Part shown: piece after piece, positions 47,343 through 55,713 of the stretch
Layout: the number at the start of each line of letters is the position of its first letter
Numbering within the stretch: the first letter of the stretch is position 1
Assembly: GCA_902536765.1 (NCBI GenBank)
Contig: CACAYM010000004.1
Coordinates: 90,715-154,714 of the forward strand
Origin: an uncultured Pelagibacteraceae bacterium
Lineage (GTDB): Bacteria > Pseudomonadota > Alphaproteobacteria > Pelagibacterales > Pelagibacteraceae
Direction of reading: 5' to 3'
Length of the DNA: 64,000 nucleotides
Notes under the pieces: generated by a model
What the model was told of the DNA's origin: nothing
The model's input: only the letters and a program-made list of their open reading frames with translations
The model's database searches: none
Made by a program: the position numbers and the translations under genes

Positions 47343-48143
47343 ATGATTAAAAAATTTCTACTAATCCCACTCTATTTAATATTATTTATAGAAATTGGAT
47401 ATACTTTAGAATTTTATGGAAATTTTATTCAAGGTCATTTTATTGTTGGAAAAACCGAACCAAATTCTAAAGTAATTATTGATAAAAAAAAAATCAAAGT
47501 ATCAAAAGATGGCTACTTCGTATTTGGTTTAGACAGAGACAGGAAATATGATGTTACAATTAAATTGATAAATTCTGGTATAAATAAAGACATTGTTAAA
47601 AAAGTTTTAAAAAGAAATTACAAAATTCAAAGAATTGATGGTTTAGATGAAAAAAAAGTAACACCACCAAAAGATGTTTATGAAAGGATCAAAAAGGAAA
47701 ATAATGAAATTGGTAAAGCAAGAGCCATTAATTCTAACTTAGACTTTTTTAAAGATAAATTTATTATGCCTGTCAAAGGCATCATTTCTGGCGTGTATGG
47801 CAGTCAAAGAATTTTAAATGGTAAACCTAGATGGCCACATTATGGTATTGATATTGCTGCGAATAAAGGAACAAAAATTAAAGCCTCTGGTTCAGGAACA
47901 GTAACTATGGCAGAGAATGATTTGTACTATACTGGTGGGACAATTATAATGGATCATGGTCATGGTATTTCAACAATTTATTCACACCTTGAAAATATAT
48001 TTGTAAATGTAGGAGATAAAATTAAAAAAGGAGAGATTATTGGAACTGTTGGGTCAACAGGTAGATCTACCGGTCCTCATTTAGATTTTAGAGTAAATTG
48101 GTTTCAAACTAGGCTTGATCCAATGACAGTAATAAGTAATTAA
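47343..48143 (+). CDS. M23 (LytM-like) peptidase family protein with altered zinc site
   Basis: 266 residues with an N-terminal signal sequence (about 1-22), a beta-rich N-terminal domain, and a C-terminal LytM domain from about residue 140. The domain shows GVYGSQRILNGKPRWPHYGIDIAA (His and Asp zinc ligands in HYGID) and STGRSTGPHLDFRV. In active M23 peptidases the last motif is HLH; here the second His, a zinc ligand, is Asp (HLD). The enzyme may still bind metal through Asp or may be a non-catalytic activator, as EnvC and NlpD are for amidases. Preceded by the SGNH gene; convergent with xsc. Confidence 0.87.
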   Translation: MIKKFLLIPLYLILFIEIGYTLEFYGNFIQGHFIVGKTEPNSKVIIDKKKIKVSKDGYFVFGLDRDRKYDVTIKLINSGINKDIVKKVLKRNYKIQRIDGLDEKKVTPPKDVYERIKKENNEIGKARAINSNLDFFKDKFIMPVKGIISGVYGSQRILNGKPRWPHYGIDIAANKGTKIKASGSGTVTMAENDLYYTGGTIIMDHGHGISTIYSHLENIFVNVGDKIKKGEIIGTVGSTGRSTGPHLDFRVNWFQTRLDPMTVISN

Positions 48144-48147
48144 AAAG

Positions 48148-49920
48148 TTATTTTTGGACTTTCATGTCCTCTTTTTTTATACCGGCTACAACAACTGGTT
48201 TTTTCATTGCATCTCGTCTAAATGGTTCACCTAATTCCTGGTTAAGTATAACCTCAATAAATGTTGTGATACCTTTTCTCTGATCCTCGCAAGATTGTTT
48301 GATTGCTTTAGTTGTTTCATCCATAGTTCTAACAGTGACACCTTTTAAACCACATGCTTTAGCCACTTTTGAATAACTTAATTCAGGATCAAGCTCAGTG
48401 CCGACAAAGTTATCATCAAACCATAATATTGAATTTCTTTTTTCTGCTCCCCATTGATAATTTCTAAAAATTACCATTGTGATTGCTGGCCATTCTTTCC
48501 TAGCACATGAGCTCATTTCGTTCATGCTTATTCCGAATGCACCATCACCTGCAAAACCAATCACAGGTGTATTTGGACAGCCAATCTTTGCACCAAGTAT
48601 TGAGGGAAATCCATAACCGCATGGACCAAATAAACCTGGAGCTAAATATTTTCTAGGTTTTTCAAAAGTTGGGTACGCATTTCCAATTGCACAATTGTTT
48701 CCAATATCACTTGAAATAATGGCGTCTTCGGGAATTGCTGCTTGAATTGCTCTCCAAGCTTGCCTTGGCGACATTCTATCTTTGTCTCTTTCTCTAGCTT
48801 CCTTATTCCACACAGTGCCTGGGTCGTCATCCTCATGATCTAAACTTGTTAATGTTTGTAACCATGCAGATTTTGTTTGATGAATTAAATTTTTTCTTTC
48901 TGTTCTACCTGAATCTCCAGCCTTTGAGGATAATTTTTCTAAAATTTGTTTTGCAACCTGTTTTGCATCTCCCTCTATTCCGACTGATACTTTTTTAGTT
49001 AAGCCAATTCTATCAGGGTTTATATCTACTTGAATAATATTTGCTTTTTTTGGCCAATAATCTATCCCATAACCTGGTAAAGTTGAAAATGGGTTTAATC
49101 TTGTTCCTAAAGCCAACACAACATCAGCTTTCGAAATTAATTGCATCGCAGCTTTGGAACCGTTGTAACCGAGCGGACCAACTGCCAAAGGATGGCTTCC
49201 TGGGAAACTATCGTTATGTTGATAACCATTACAAACAGGTGCATCTAGTTTTTCAGCTAATTCTTTACACTCGTTTATCGCATCACCTATCACAACTCCT
49301 GCACCAGATAAAATTACTGGGAATTTTGAATCGGAAAGCATTTGAGCTGCTTTTGCTATAGCATCTTTTCCCCCACCTTGTCTTTCGAACCTTACAATTG
49401 GTGGGAGGTCAATATCTATAACTTGTGTCCAATAATCTCTTGGTACATTAATTTGAGCTGGCGCTGATCCTCTTATTGCTTTTTCTATAACTCTATTTAA
49501 AACTTCCGCCATTCGTGAAGGGTCTCTAACTTCTTCTTGATAACACACCATATCTTTAAATAAATTCATCTGTTCAACTTCTTGAAAACCTCCTTGTCCC
49601 ATTGTTTTGTTCGCGGCTTGAGGAGTTACTAAAAGAAGTGGTGTGTGGTTCCAATACGCAGTTTTAATTGGCGTTACCAAACCTGTAATACCTGGCCCAT
49701 TTTGAGCTATTACCATAGAAATTTTTCCTGTGGATCTAGTGTAACCGTCCGCAATTAATCCACCATTTGTCTCGTGAGCAACATCCCAAAATGTAATTCC
49801 TGCTTTTGGAAATAAATCAGAAATTGGCATAAAAGCTGATCCAATTATTCCAAAAGCATGTTCTATTCCATGCATTTGTAAAACTTTAATAAAAGCTTCC
49901 TCTGTAGTCATTTTGGTCAT
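48148..49920 (-). CDS. xsc: Sulfoacetaldehyde acetyltransferase
   Basis: Thiamine-diphosphate enzyme that converts sulfoacetaldehyde and phosphate to acetyl phosphate and sulfite, the point where taurine and isethionate pathways meet. 590 residues, family length. It opens TTEEAFIKVLQMHGIEHAFGIIGSAFMPISDLFPKAG, highly characteristic of Xsc as opposed to acetolactate synthase. The ThDP motif is GDGAFGISMNEMSSCARKEW through IFRN. The catalytic Glu is in AHETNGG. A start three codons later is also possible. Divergent from suyAB by 84 bases, implying shared regulation. Product sulfite is handled by the apr operon nearby; Pta/AckA for acetyl phosphate lie outside the window. Confidence 0.95.
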   Translation of the reverse strand: MTKMTTEEAFIKVLQMHGIEHAFGIIGSAFMPISDLFPKAGITFWDVAHETNGGLIADGYTRSTGKISMVIAQNGPGITGLVTPIKTAYWNHTPLLLVTPQAANKTMGQGGFQEVEQMNLFKDMVCYQEEVRDPSRMAEVLNRVIEKAIRGSAPAQINVPRDYWTQVIDIDLPPIVRFERQGGGKDAIAKAAQMLSDSKFPVILSGAGVVIGDAINECKELAEKLDAPVCNGYQHNDSFPGSHPLAVGPLGYNGSKAAMQLISKADVVLALGTRLNPFSTLPGYGIDYWPKKANIIQVDINPDRIGLTKKVSVGIEGDAKQVAKQILEKLSSKAGDSGRTERKNLIHQTKSAWLQTLTSLDHEDDDPGTVWNKEARERDKDRMSPRQAWRAIQAAIPEDAIISSDIGNNCAIGNAYPTFEKPRKYLAPGLFGPCGYGFPSILGAKIGCPNTPVIGFAGDGAFGISMNEMSSCARKEWPAITMVIFRNYQWGAEKRNSILWFDDNFVGTELDPELSYSKVAKACGLKGVTVRTMDETTKAIKQSCEDQRKGITTFIEVILNQELGEPFRRDAMKKPVVVAGIKKEDMKVQK

Positions 49921-50004
49921 AATTGAATTCTCAAAAATTATTATTTATCAATTTGTGTGATTAATATATAAGATCTGCTAAAATTCAAATAAGAAATCGT
50001 CACT

Positions 50005-50292
50005 ATGGCTAATACAGATGTAATAATACATGATGAAAAAGACAATGTAGGTGTAGTTGTTATTGAAAAAGTCACACCCAACCAAGATTGCAATTGCTGG
50101 ATTATGGAAAATGACAAATCGGCAAAAATACAGTCAAAAAGTGAGATCCCATTGGGCCACAAGATAGCTATGATAGATTTAAAAGAGGGTGACACTATAT
50201 TAAAATATGGTCATGATATTGGTAAAGTAGTCAAACATATAAACAAAGGTGAACATGTTCATGTTCATAATGTAAAAACAAAGAAGTGGTAA
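50005..50292 (+). CDS. suyA: (2R)-3-sulfolactate sulfo-lyase subunit alpha
   Basis: Small subunit (95 residues) of the lyase that cleaves 3-sulfolactate to pyruvate and sulfite. It is an SAF-domain protein with the UxaA N-terminal pattern: the block [26 protein letters not shown] is typical of altronate dehydratase-like small subunits, and the C-terminus [14 protein letters not shown] is complete. It is followed after one base by the large subunit, so they are expressed together. Identity as SuyA rather than UxaA-N comes from the SuyB partner and the xsc/apr neighbours. Confidence 0.87.
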   Translation: MANTDVIIHDEKDNVGVVVIEKVTPNQDCNCWIMENDKSAKIQSKSEIPLGHKIAMIDLKEGDTILKYGHDIGKVVKHINKGEHVHVHNVKTKKW

Positions 50293-50293
50293 A

Positions 50294-51460
50294 ATGGAAA
50301 TTCCAGAAATTTTTTTAGGTTATAAAAGAGAAAATGGCCGAGCAGGAACAAGAAATCACGTAATCATTTTGCCAGTCGATGATATTTCTAATGCTTGTGC
50401 AGAGGCAGTTGCAAATAATATAAAAGGTACAATTGCTTTGCCACATTCTTATGGAAGACTTCAATTCGGTGCGGATTTAGAATTGCATTTTAGAACAATG
50501 ATAGGTACAGGAAAAAATCCTAATGTTGCAGCAGTCATTGTAATTGGAATTGAACCCAAGTGGACAAAAAGAATTGTAGATGCTATCGCAAAAACAGGAA
50601 AACCGGTGGAGGGCTTTAGCATAGAGGGCGTTGGAGATATAGATACAATCGCCAAGGTATCAAAAAAAGCACAAGAGTTTTCAATGTGGGCATCTGAGAA
50701 ACAAAGAGAAGAATGTCCAATTAGTGATTTGTGGATTTCTGTAAAATGCGGAGAATCGGATACAACATCAGGATTAGCCTCTAATCCTACAGTTGGGAAC
50801 TTAATGGATAAACTGGAGCCGTTAGGAGTTCATTTATGTTTTGGGGAGACATCAGAGCTTACAGGTGCAGAAAATGTTTGTGCAAAAAGAGGTAAAACCC
50901 CTGAAGCTCAGAAGAAATTTATGAAAACGTGGAGTGACTACAATGACTTTATTTTAAAAGAGGCAACAAATGATCTTTCAGAAAGTCAACCAACAGCTGG
51001 GAATATAGCTGGTGGTCTTACAACAATTGAAGAAAAAGCTTTTGGAAATTTTCAAAAAATTGGTTCAAGACAATTTATTGATGTATTAGAACCTGCTGAA
51101 GAACCTACGAAAGGTAAAGGTCTTTATTTTATGGATACATCTTCTGCAGCAGCTGAATGTGTAACTTTACAAGCAGCAGGAGGATTTAACATTCATCTTT
51201 TTCCAACTGGACAAGGAAATATTATTGGAAATCCAATTGAGCCAGTTATAAAACTTACTGCAAACCCTTTAACTGCAAAAACAATGAGTGAACATATTGA
51301 TGTTGATGTTTCAAAAATATTATCACGTGAAATGAATCTCGATCAAGCTGGAGATGAATTAATTAAATCGACAATTAAAGTTGCAAATGGAAGACTTACT
51401 TGTGCTGAGGCCTTAGGTCATAAAGAATTTGTAATGACAAAACTCTATAGAAGCGCTTAA
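50294..51460 (+). CDS. suyB: (2R)-3-sulfolactate sulfo-lyase subunit beta
   Basis: Large catalytic subunit (388 residues) of the UxaA/SuyB family. It starts [21 protein letters not shown], with the RAGTRN motif of the family, then [31 protein letters not shown] (iron-binding Cys region), and [22 protein letters not shown]. Altronate and galactarate dehydratases share this fold. SuyB is favoured because xsc lies divergently next door and sulfite-handling genes follow; substrate assignment remains inferential. The 3' end is 2 bases from the end of the convergent thioredoxin-like gene, leaving no room for a terminator. Confidence 0.88.
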   Translation: MEIPEIFLGYKRENGRAGTRNHVIILPVDDISNACAEAVANNIKGTIALPHSYGRLQFGADLELHFRTMIGTGKNPNVAAVIVIGIEPKWTKRIVDAIAKTGKPVEGFSIEGVGDIDTIAKVSKKAQEFSMWASEKQREECPISDLWISVKCGESDTTSGLASNPTVGNLMDKLEPLGVHLCFGETSELTGAENVCAKRGKTPEAQKKFMKTWSDYNDFILKEATNDLSESQPTAGNIAGGLTTIEEKAFGNFQKIGSRQFIDVLEPAEEPTKGKGLYFMDTSSAAAECVTLQAAGGFNIHLFPTGQGNIIGNPIEPVIKLTANPLTAKTMSEHIDVDVSKILSREMNLDQAGDELIKSTIKVANGRLTCAEALGHKEFVMTKLYRSA

Positions 51461-51462
51461 AT

Positions 51463-51831
51463 TTAAATCGATGATTTTAAAGCTTTGTATATTTCTTCTC
51501 TACTTGTTTCACCAATACTTCTATAAACTTCTTTGTTGTTCTTAAAAATCAAGAGTGTGGTTTGATACTGAACTTTAAGAAGATCAGCAATCTCTCTATT
51601 TGTTACTTCAAATGTAAAGTATTCAATATTTTCAAAATCATTTTTTGCTTTATTTAAAACTTTCATCTGGCTAGCACAGGATGAGCAATATTTAATCCAA
51701 GAACTTACAACTACAACTTTTCCATCTGACTGGGCTTTATCAAATAAATCTTTTGAAAAAGTCGTTTCTTTTTCTAACGCATTAGCATTAAAAGAGAATA
51801 TACAGATAAATAAAATTAGAGTCTTTTTCAT
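51463..51831 (-). CDS. Exported thioredoxin-fold protein with CSSC motif
   Basis: 122 residues from the Met before KKTLILFICIFSFNANA (signal peptide); a frame 8 codons longer has no signal-like start. The redox motif reads SWIKYCSSCASQMK, that is CxxC in the position of the thioredoxin active site, and ISNLT-like end block LIFKNNKEVYRSIG. It resembles the C-terminal domain of DsbD-like or TlpA-like proteins. It is last in the apr operon (aprM, aprB, aprA, 116-residue protein, TauE/SafE, this), so a periplasmic thiol or persulfide role linked to sulfur oxidation is possible. Confidence 0.8.
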   Translation of the reverse strand: MKKTLILFICIFSFNANALEKETTFSKDLFDKAQSDGKVVVVSSWIKYCSSCASQMKVLNKAKNDFENIEYFTFEVTNREIADLLKVQYQTTLLIFKNNKEVYRSIGETSREEIYKALKSSI

Positions 51832-51866
51832 AATATTACGTAACACAGATGTCAAATTTTAAAAAT

Positions 51867-52970
51867 CTACTTTAATGAAGCAGGTGGAGGTGTGTGTATA
51901 AATTTAGCCTTAAATTTAGATAAAAATCTTCTTACTATTGCTGCACCAATTCCAAGACCAAGAGCTAAAACAATTGAGAACATTCCATATAGTAGTGGAA
52001 CATTGACGGACAAGTCTCTTACAAATTGAGCGATAGGTCCAAGTTCGATTTTACCATTATTTTGAACTTCTTTTACAGTTTCCTCTGCAAAGAAAGTATC
52101 ATATGCAATTGCTATACCAACTAATAACAATAAAATTGCTAATATTGTTTTAAATTCCGAACTATCAACTTTTTCACCAATTTTCTGACCAATTTGAACT
52201 CCAACTATTGAACCTAGAATTAAAACTACAACTAAAATTAAATCAATGGTTCCATAATTAAAAGCATGTAAAACAGTCACAATTGCACTTACAAAAATTG
52301 TTACAAACAATGAGGTTCCTGGAATCAATTTTGTAGGCATACCAATAATATAAATCATAGCTGGAACTAGAATAAATGCTCCACCTACACCCATTATTGC
52401 TGCAATAAATCCTACAATAAGACCAATTATGATCGGTGTAAATGCACTTTCGTAAAGTTTTGATTTTTTAAATCTCATTCTAAATGGAAGTCCATGGATC
52501 CAGTAATGCTCATGTAATTTCTTTTTTTGAACTATTTTTTTTCTTGCTCTATCTAATTCTGTTACACCTTGAACCAACATAAGAGTCCCTATAATTGCCA
52601 AGATGTACATGTATGCTAAAGAAATAACTATATTTATTTTTCCAATATCTTTAAAATAAGTAAATGTCGCGATCCCGATTGCTGTGCCTAATGTTCCACC
52701 AACCACAATCATTAAACCCATCTTGTAATCTAGTGTGCCTTTAAACCAGTGTGTTGTTGAACCTGAAATTGATGTTCCAAGTATATTATTTGCCTCGTTC
52801 GGAACAGCGTATGTTGGTGGTACGCCCATAAAAATCAAAAATGGTGTCATTAAAAAACCGCCGCCAACACCAAACAATCCTGATAAAACACCAACAACTA
52901 AACTAAGTAGAAATACTAAAGGTAAATTTATGTAAACTTCTGCAATTGGAAGAAAATATTCCATTAACAC
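51867..52970 (-). CDS. TauE/SafE (TSUP) family membrane exporter, probable sulfite exporter
   Basis: 367 residues, eight or nine helices in two repeated halves, each with a Gly-rich motif: SGLFGVGGGFLMTPFLIFMGVP (about 32-53) and AAIMGVGGAFILVPAMIYIIGMP (about 192-214). A cytoplasmic loop (about 140-180) is rich in Lys and Arg, and a C-terminal helix plus polar tail extend past the usual fold. TauE/SafE proteins release sulfite or sulfoacetate made during sulfonate breakdown. Its position in the aprMBA operon and next to xsc/suyAB supports sulfite export. A start two codons later is possible. Confidence 0.88.
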   Translation of the reverse strand: MLMEYFLPIAEVYINLPLVFLLSLVVGVLSGLFGVGGGFLMTPFLIFMGVPPTYAVPNEANNILGTSISGSTTHWFKGTLDYKMGLMIVVGGTLGTAIGIATFTYFKDIGKINIVISLAYMYILAIIGTLMLVQGVTELDRARKKIVQKKKLHEHYWIHGLPFRMRFKKSKLYESAFTPIIIGLIVGFIAAIMGVGGAFILVPAMIYIIGMPTKLIPGTSLFVTIFVSAIVTVLHAFNYGTIDLILVVVLILGSIVGVQIGQKIGEKVDSSEFKTILAILLLLVGIAIAYDTFFAEETVKEVQNNGKIELGPIAQFVRDLSVNVPLLYGMFSIVLALGLGIGAAIVRRFLSKFKAKFIHTPPPASLK

Positions 52971-53005
52971 TAACTATTCCTCAAAAATATTAAAGTCAAC
53001 AATTC

Positions 53006-53356
53006 TTAAAAAATAGTTGCGCCAAACACCTTAACTAATCCATCTTCCTCTCCAAGGACTAGTCTTCCTAAAAATTCTCCTGAAATTTTTGTACTTTTTT
53101 GCTTATAAAGTACCGTGATATAAAGGCCTCTTCTTAAACAACCAAATGCCTTATATTCATCTGATAAGCTTGAGATTAAATCGTTACTTGCCCATTGTTT
53201 TCCAAGTTCAACTTCATTAGCTCCATATAACATTTGAGATGAAAAATCTTTAGTGAACCCACCATAATCTTTCATGTTAGAAGATTTCACTAAATTTGCC
53301 CAAATCGGATTAGCTATCTCGATAATCTCGTTATCTGCTTTTCCAAGAAGACTCAT
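53006..53356 (-). CDS. Uncharacterised 116-residue protein downstream of aprA
   Basis: I do not recognise this family. It has no signal peptide or membrane segment. Its layout is an N-terminal helical half (IIEIANPIWANLVKSSNMKDYGGFTKDFSS) and a beta-rich C-terminal half (LRRGLYITVLYKQKSTKISGEFLGRLVLG, then GLVKVFGATIF). A single Cys is in KAFGCLRRG. The shape is compatible with a small alpha+beta barrel such as an NTF2-like fold, but this is a guess. It is 6 bases after aprA and 35 before the TauE/SafE gene, so it is co-transcribed and may serve APS reductase assembly or sulfite handling. Confidence 0.75.
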   Translation of the reverse strand: MSLLGKADNEIIEIANPIWANLVKSSNMKDYGGFTKDFSSQMLYGANEVELGKQWASNDLISSLSDEYKAFGCLRRGLYITVLYKQKSTKISGEFLGRLVLGEEDGLVKVFGATIF

Positions 53357-53362
53357 TAATTT

Positions 53363-55219
53363 TTAAGAGGCTTCTTTTTTCTCTTTCTCGTTTATTATGT
53401 GATATACAGGCATTTTTTCCATTGTAAATTTGCCTGTCTTTGGATCTCTTCTAGAAACAGTTAAACAATGCCAATTTTCATCATCTAATTTCATATGATC
53501 CCCTCTGTAGTAGTATCCTGGCCAACGAGTTTCTTTTCTATAGAGAGTATGTTCAGTTACACATTGAGAAGTAACAGTTCTATGTTTTAATTCCCAAGCT
53601 CTCATTAATTGATGATAATCTTCAGCACCAACATTTTCTAGGTCCTCTTGTAACCAATCAAGAAGTTCTAAACCCTTTTTTAATAGATTTTCATTTGTCA
53701 TGTAGTTTACAGAGATTCCACCAACATATTCATCCATTATCTTCTGTAATCTTTGTAAACCTTGAATTGGGGAAATGTAACTAGGAGATACAGTTCCCCC
53801 AGTAATTTCGTTTCTTCCAACTGTATAATTATCTAAAGGTTTATAAATCATTGTTTTGAATTCTTCGCATTGTTTATCACTCACCTTTATATTATTTGCT
53901 TTTTGTTCTTGAATATATTTAACCGCTGCTTTTGCCGCTAACCTTCCCTCTGTAAATGATCCAGATGAAAATTTATGTGCGCTTCCCCCTACTGTATCAC
54001 CTGCTCCAAAAAGTCCTTCAACTGTCGTCATTCTATTATAACCCCAGAAATATTCTGGCGGAGATAAATCTTCTGGTCCGCTAACCCATGCACCTGAGCA
54101 TGTTGCGTGAGATCCCATTACGTAAGGCTCTGAGGTAGTTAATTCTGGATTTGTATACTTTGGATCAATATTTTGTGATGCCCAAACAACTGCTTGACCA
54201 ACAGTCATACCTAAAAAATTCTCCCAGCCAACTGTTTCTAAGTGCGGATCTTGGAAGGCTTCTTTAGTCACCATGTGTATTGGTCCACCACCTGCCATAA
54301 CTTCTTGAACAAATGCATGGTTTCTTAGACATGTTGGTGTCGGATGATGATCAATGTATTCTCCAACTAGTTCTTTTGTTTGATTATACCATTTCTTCTC
54401 GTAGTTCTCTCCATTAGCATTTTGTGTGTAAGTTTTTAAGTGCAAAAAATATGCTCCAACTGGTCCATATCCATCTTTAAATCTACATAGTACAATCCTG
54501 TTTTCCATTTGTGTCATCTTGGCACCAGCTTGTATTGGCAAAGCGTATGCAGATCCATTACTCCAAGGCGCATACCAAGTTCTTCCCATACCTTCGCCAA
54601 CAGCTCTGGGTTTAAAAATATGAGAAGCTCCTCCAGCTGCAACAATAACGGTTTTAGATTTGAATACGTAATAATCACCTGTTCTCATATTAAATCCTAC
54701 GGCTCCGCCTACTCTATTTTCATTTGTTTCATCCATTAACAAATGAGTAATCATTATTCTGTTATAAATTTTATCTGCAGATTTTTTTGCTGCTTCAGCT
54801 ACGATCGGTTTATAACTTTCTCCATGAATCATAATCTGCCATTTACCTTCTCTTTGGTAACGACCGGTTTGCTTATTTTTCATCATTGGAAGTCCCCATT
54901 CATCAAACATATGAACTGTGGAATCTACATGTCGTGCCATGTCGTACCCAAGATCTTCTCTTACAAGACCCATTAAATCATTTCTCGCGTAACGAACATG
55001 ATCCTCGGGTTGATTTTCGCCCCACTGCATACCCATATAACAGTTGATTGCATACAATCCTTGAGCTACAGCACCACTTCTATCTATATTTGCTTTTTCA
55101 ACACAAATTATTTTAAGATCTCTACCCCAATGTCTAGCTTCAAAAGTAGCACCTGTCCCGGCCATGCCTCCGCCGACAACTAGAACGTCACATTCTTCAA
55201 TTATAGTTTTTCTTGCCAT
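53363..55219 (-). CDS. aprA: Adenylylsulfate (APS) reductase subunit alpha
   Basis: FAD-containing catalytic subunit, 618 residues, slightly shorter than the roughly 650 of sulfate reducers. FAD-binding VVGGGMAGTGATFEARHWG at the N-terminus, IDRSGAVAQGLYAINCYMG, the RYARNDLMG block, and SGAWVSGPEDLSPPEYFWGYNRMTTVEGLFGAGD are all diagnostic of AprA. In sulfur-oxidising bacteria and in SAR11 the enzyme is thought to work in reverse, oxidising sulfite plus AMP to APS. It overlaps aprB by one base. No sulfate adenylyltransferase gene (sat) is in the window to finish the conversion to sulfate. Confidence 0.96.
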   Translation of the reverse strand: MARKTIIEECDVLVVGGGMAGTGATFEARHWGRDLKIICVEKANIDRSGAVAQGLYAINCYMGMQWGENQPEDHVRYARNDLMGLVREDLGYDMARHVDSTVHMFDEWGLPMMKNKQTGRYQREGKWQIMIHGESYKPIVAEAAKKSADKIYNRIMITHLLMDETNENRVGGAVGFNMRTGDYYVFKSKTVIVAAGGASHIFKPRAVGEGMGRTWYAPWSNGSAYALPIQAGAKMTQMENRIVLCRFKDGYGPVGAYFLHLKTYTQNANGENYEKKWYNQTKELVGEYIDHHPTPTCLRNHAFVQEVMAGGGPIHMVTKEAFQDPHLETVGWENFLGMTVGQAVVWASQNIDPKYTNPELTTSEPYVMGSHATCSGAWVSGPEDLSPPEYFWGYNRMTTVEGLFGAGDTVGGSAHKFSSGSFTEGRLAAKAAVKYIQEQKANNIKVSDKQCEEFKTMIYKPLDNYTVGRNEITGGTVSPSYISPIQGLQRLQKIMDEYVGGISVNYMTNENLLKKGLELLDWLQEDLENVGAEDYHQLMRAWELKHRTVTSQCVTEHTLYRKETRWPGYYYRGDHMKLDDENWHCLTVSRRDPKTGKFTMEKMPVYHIINEKEKKEAS

Positions 55220-55689
55220 TAATAATAAACACCTTTTTTGAAAGCACTTTTTTCTACTTTAGGTAAATCTTTATTAGTATTTAATCCGTGTGGTTCATTA
55301 TATAAAATCTGAGAATTTATTTCACCTTGGTTTGGTTTATCTCCTTCAGCAAGTTTTGGAATAAATTTTCCCCATGGCTTAGTTGTGATTGGTGAAACAA
55401 AGTTTTTCTCTGTTCCATTTCTAAATTTAATTCTCCAAGAAATTGTTCCTTTTTCTTCTTCTCTTCTAACTCTTACACTGTGTCCCATAGGTGCAAAGTC
55501 TGCATAGCCTCTGACATCTATAGCGTGATTAGGACAAGCTTTAACACAAGAGTAACATTCCCAGCAAAAATTTGGTTCAATATTTTTTGCTCTTCTTATA
55601 GTTTCATCGATGTGCATTATATCGGATGGACATATATCCACGCAGTGGCCGCATCCGTCGCATCTGGTCATATAAACAAATGTTGACAT
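55219..55689 (-). CDS. aprB: Adenylylsulfate (APS) reductase subunit beta
   Basis: Electron-transfer subunit of 156 residues with two [4Fe-4S] clusters. The ligands are in TRCDGCGHCVDICPSDIMHID and CWECYSCVKACPNHAIDV. The following RGYADFAPMGHSVRVRREEEKGTISWRIKFRNG block is the characteristic AprB C-terminal extension that wraps around AprA. It lies 24 bases after aprM and overlaps aprA by one base. Electrons from sulfite oxidation would pass from here to AprM and the quinone pool. Confidence 0.97.
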   Translation of the reverse strand: MSTFVYMTRCDGCGHCVDICPSDIMHIDETIRRAKNIEPNFCWECYSCVKACPNHAIDVRGYADFAPMGHSVRVRREEEKGTISWRIKFRNGTEKNFVSPITTKPWGKFIPKLAEGDKPNQGEINSQILYNEPHGLNTNKDLPKVEKSAFKKGVYY

Positions 55690-55713
55690 ATTTAACTCTC
55701 TTTCCTTATCATA

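Noticed and set aside
49941..50195. 84-codon minus-strand frame opposite suyA
   Set aside because: suyA on the plus strand has clear SAF-domain homology and is coupled to suyB; the antisense frame is low-complexity.
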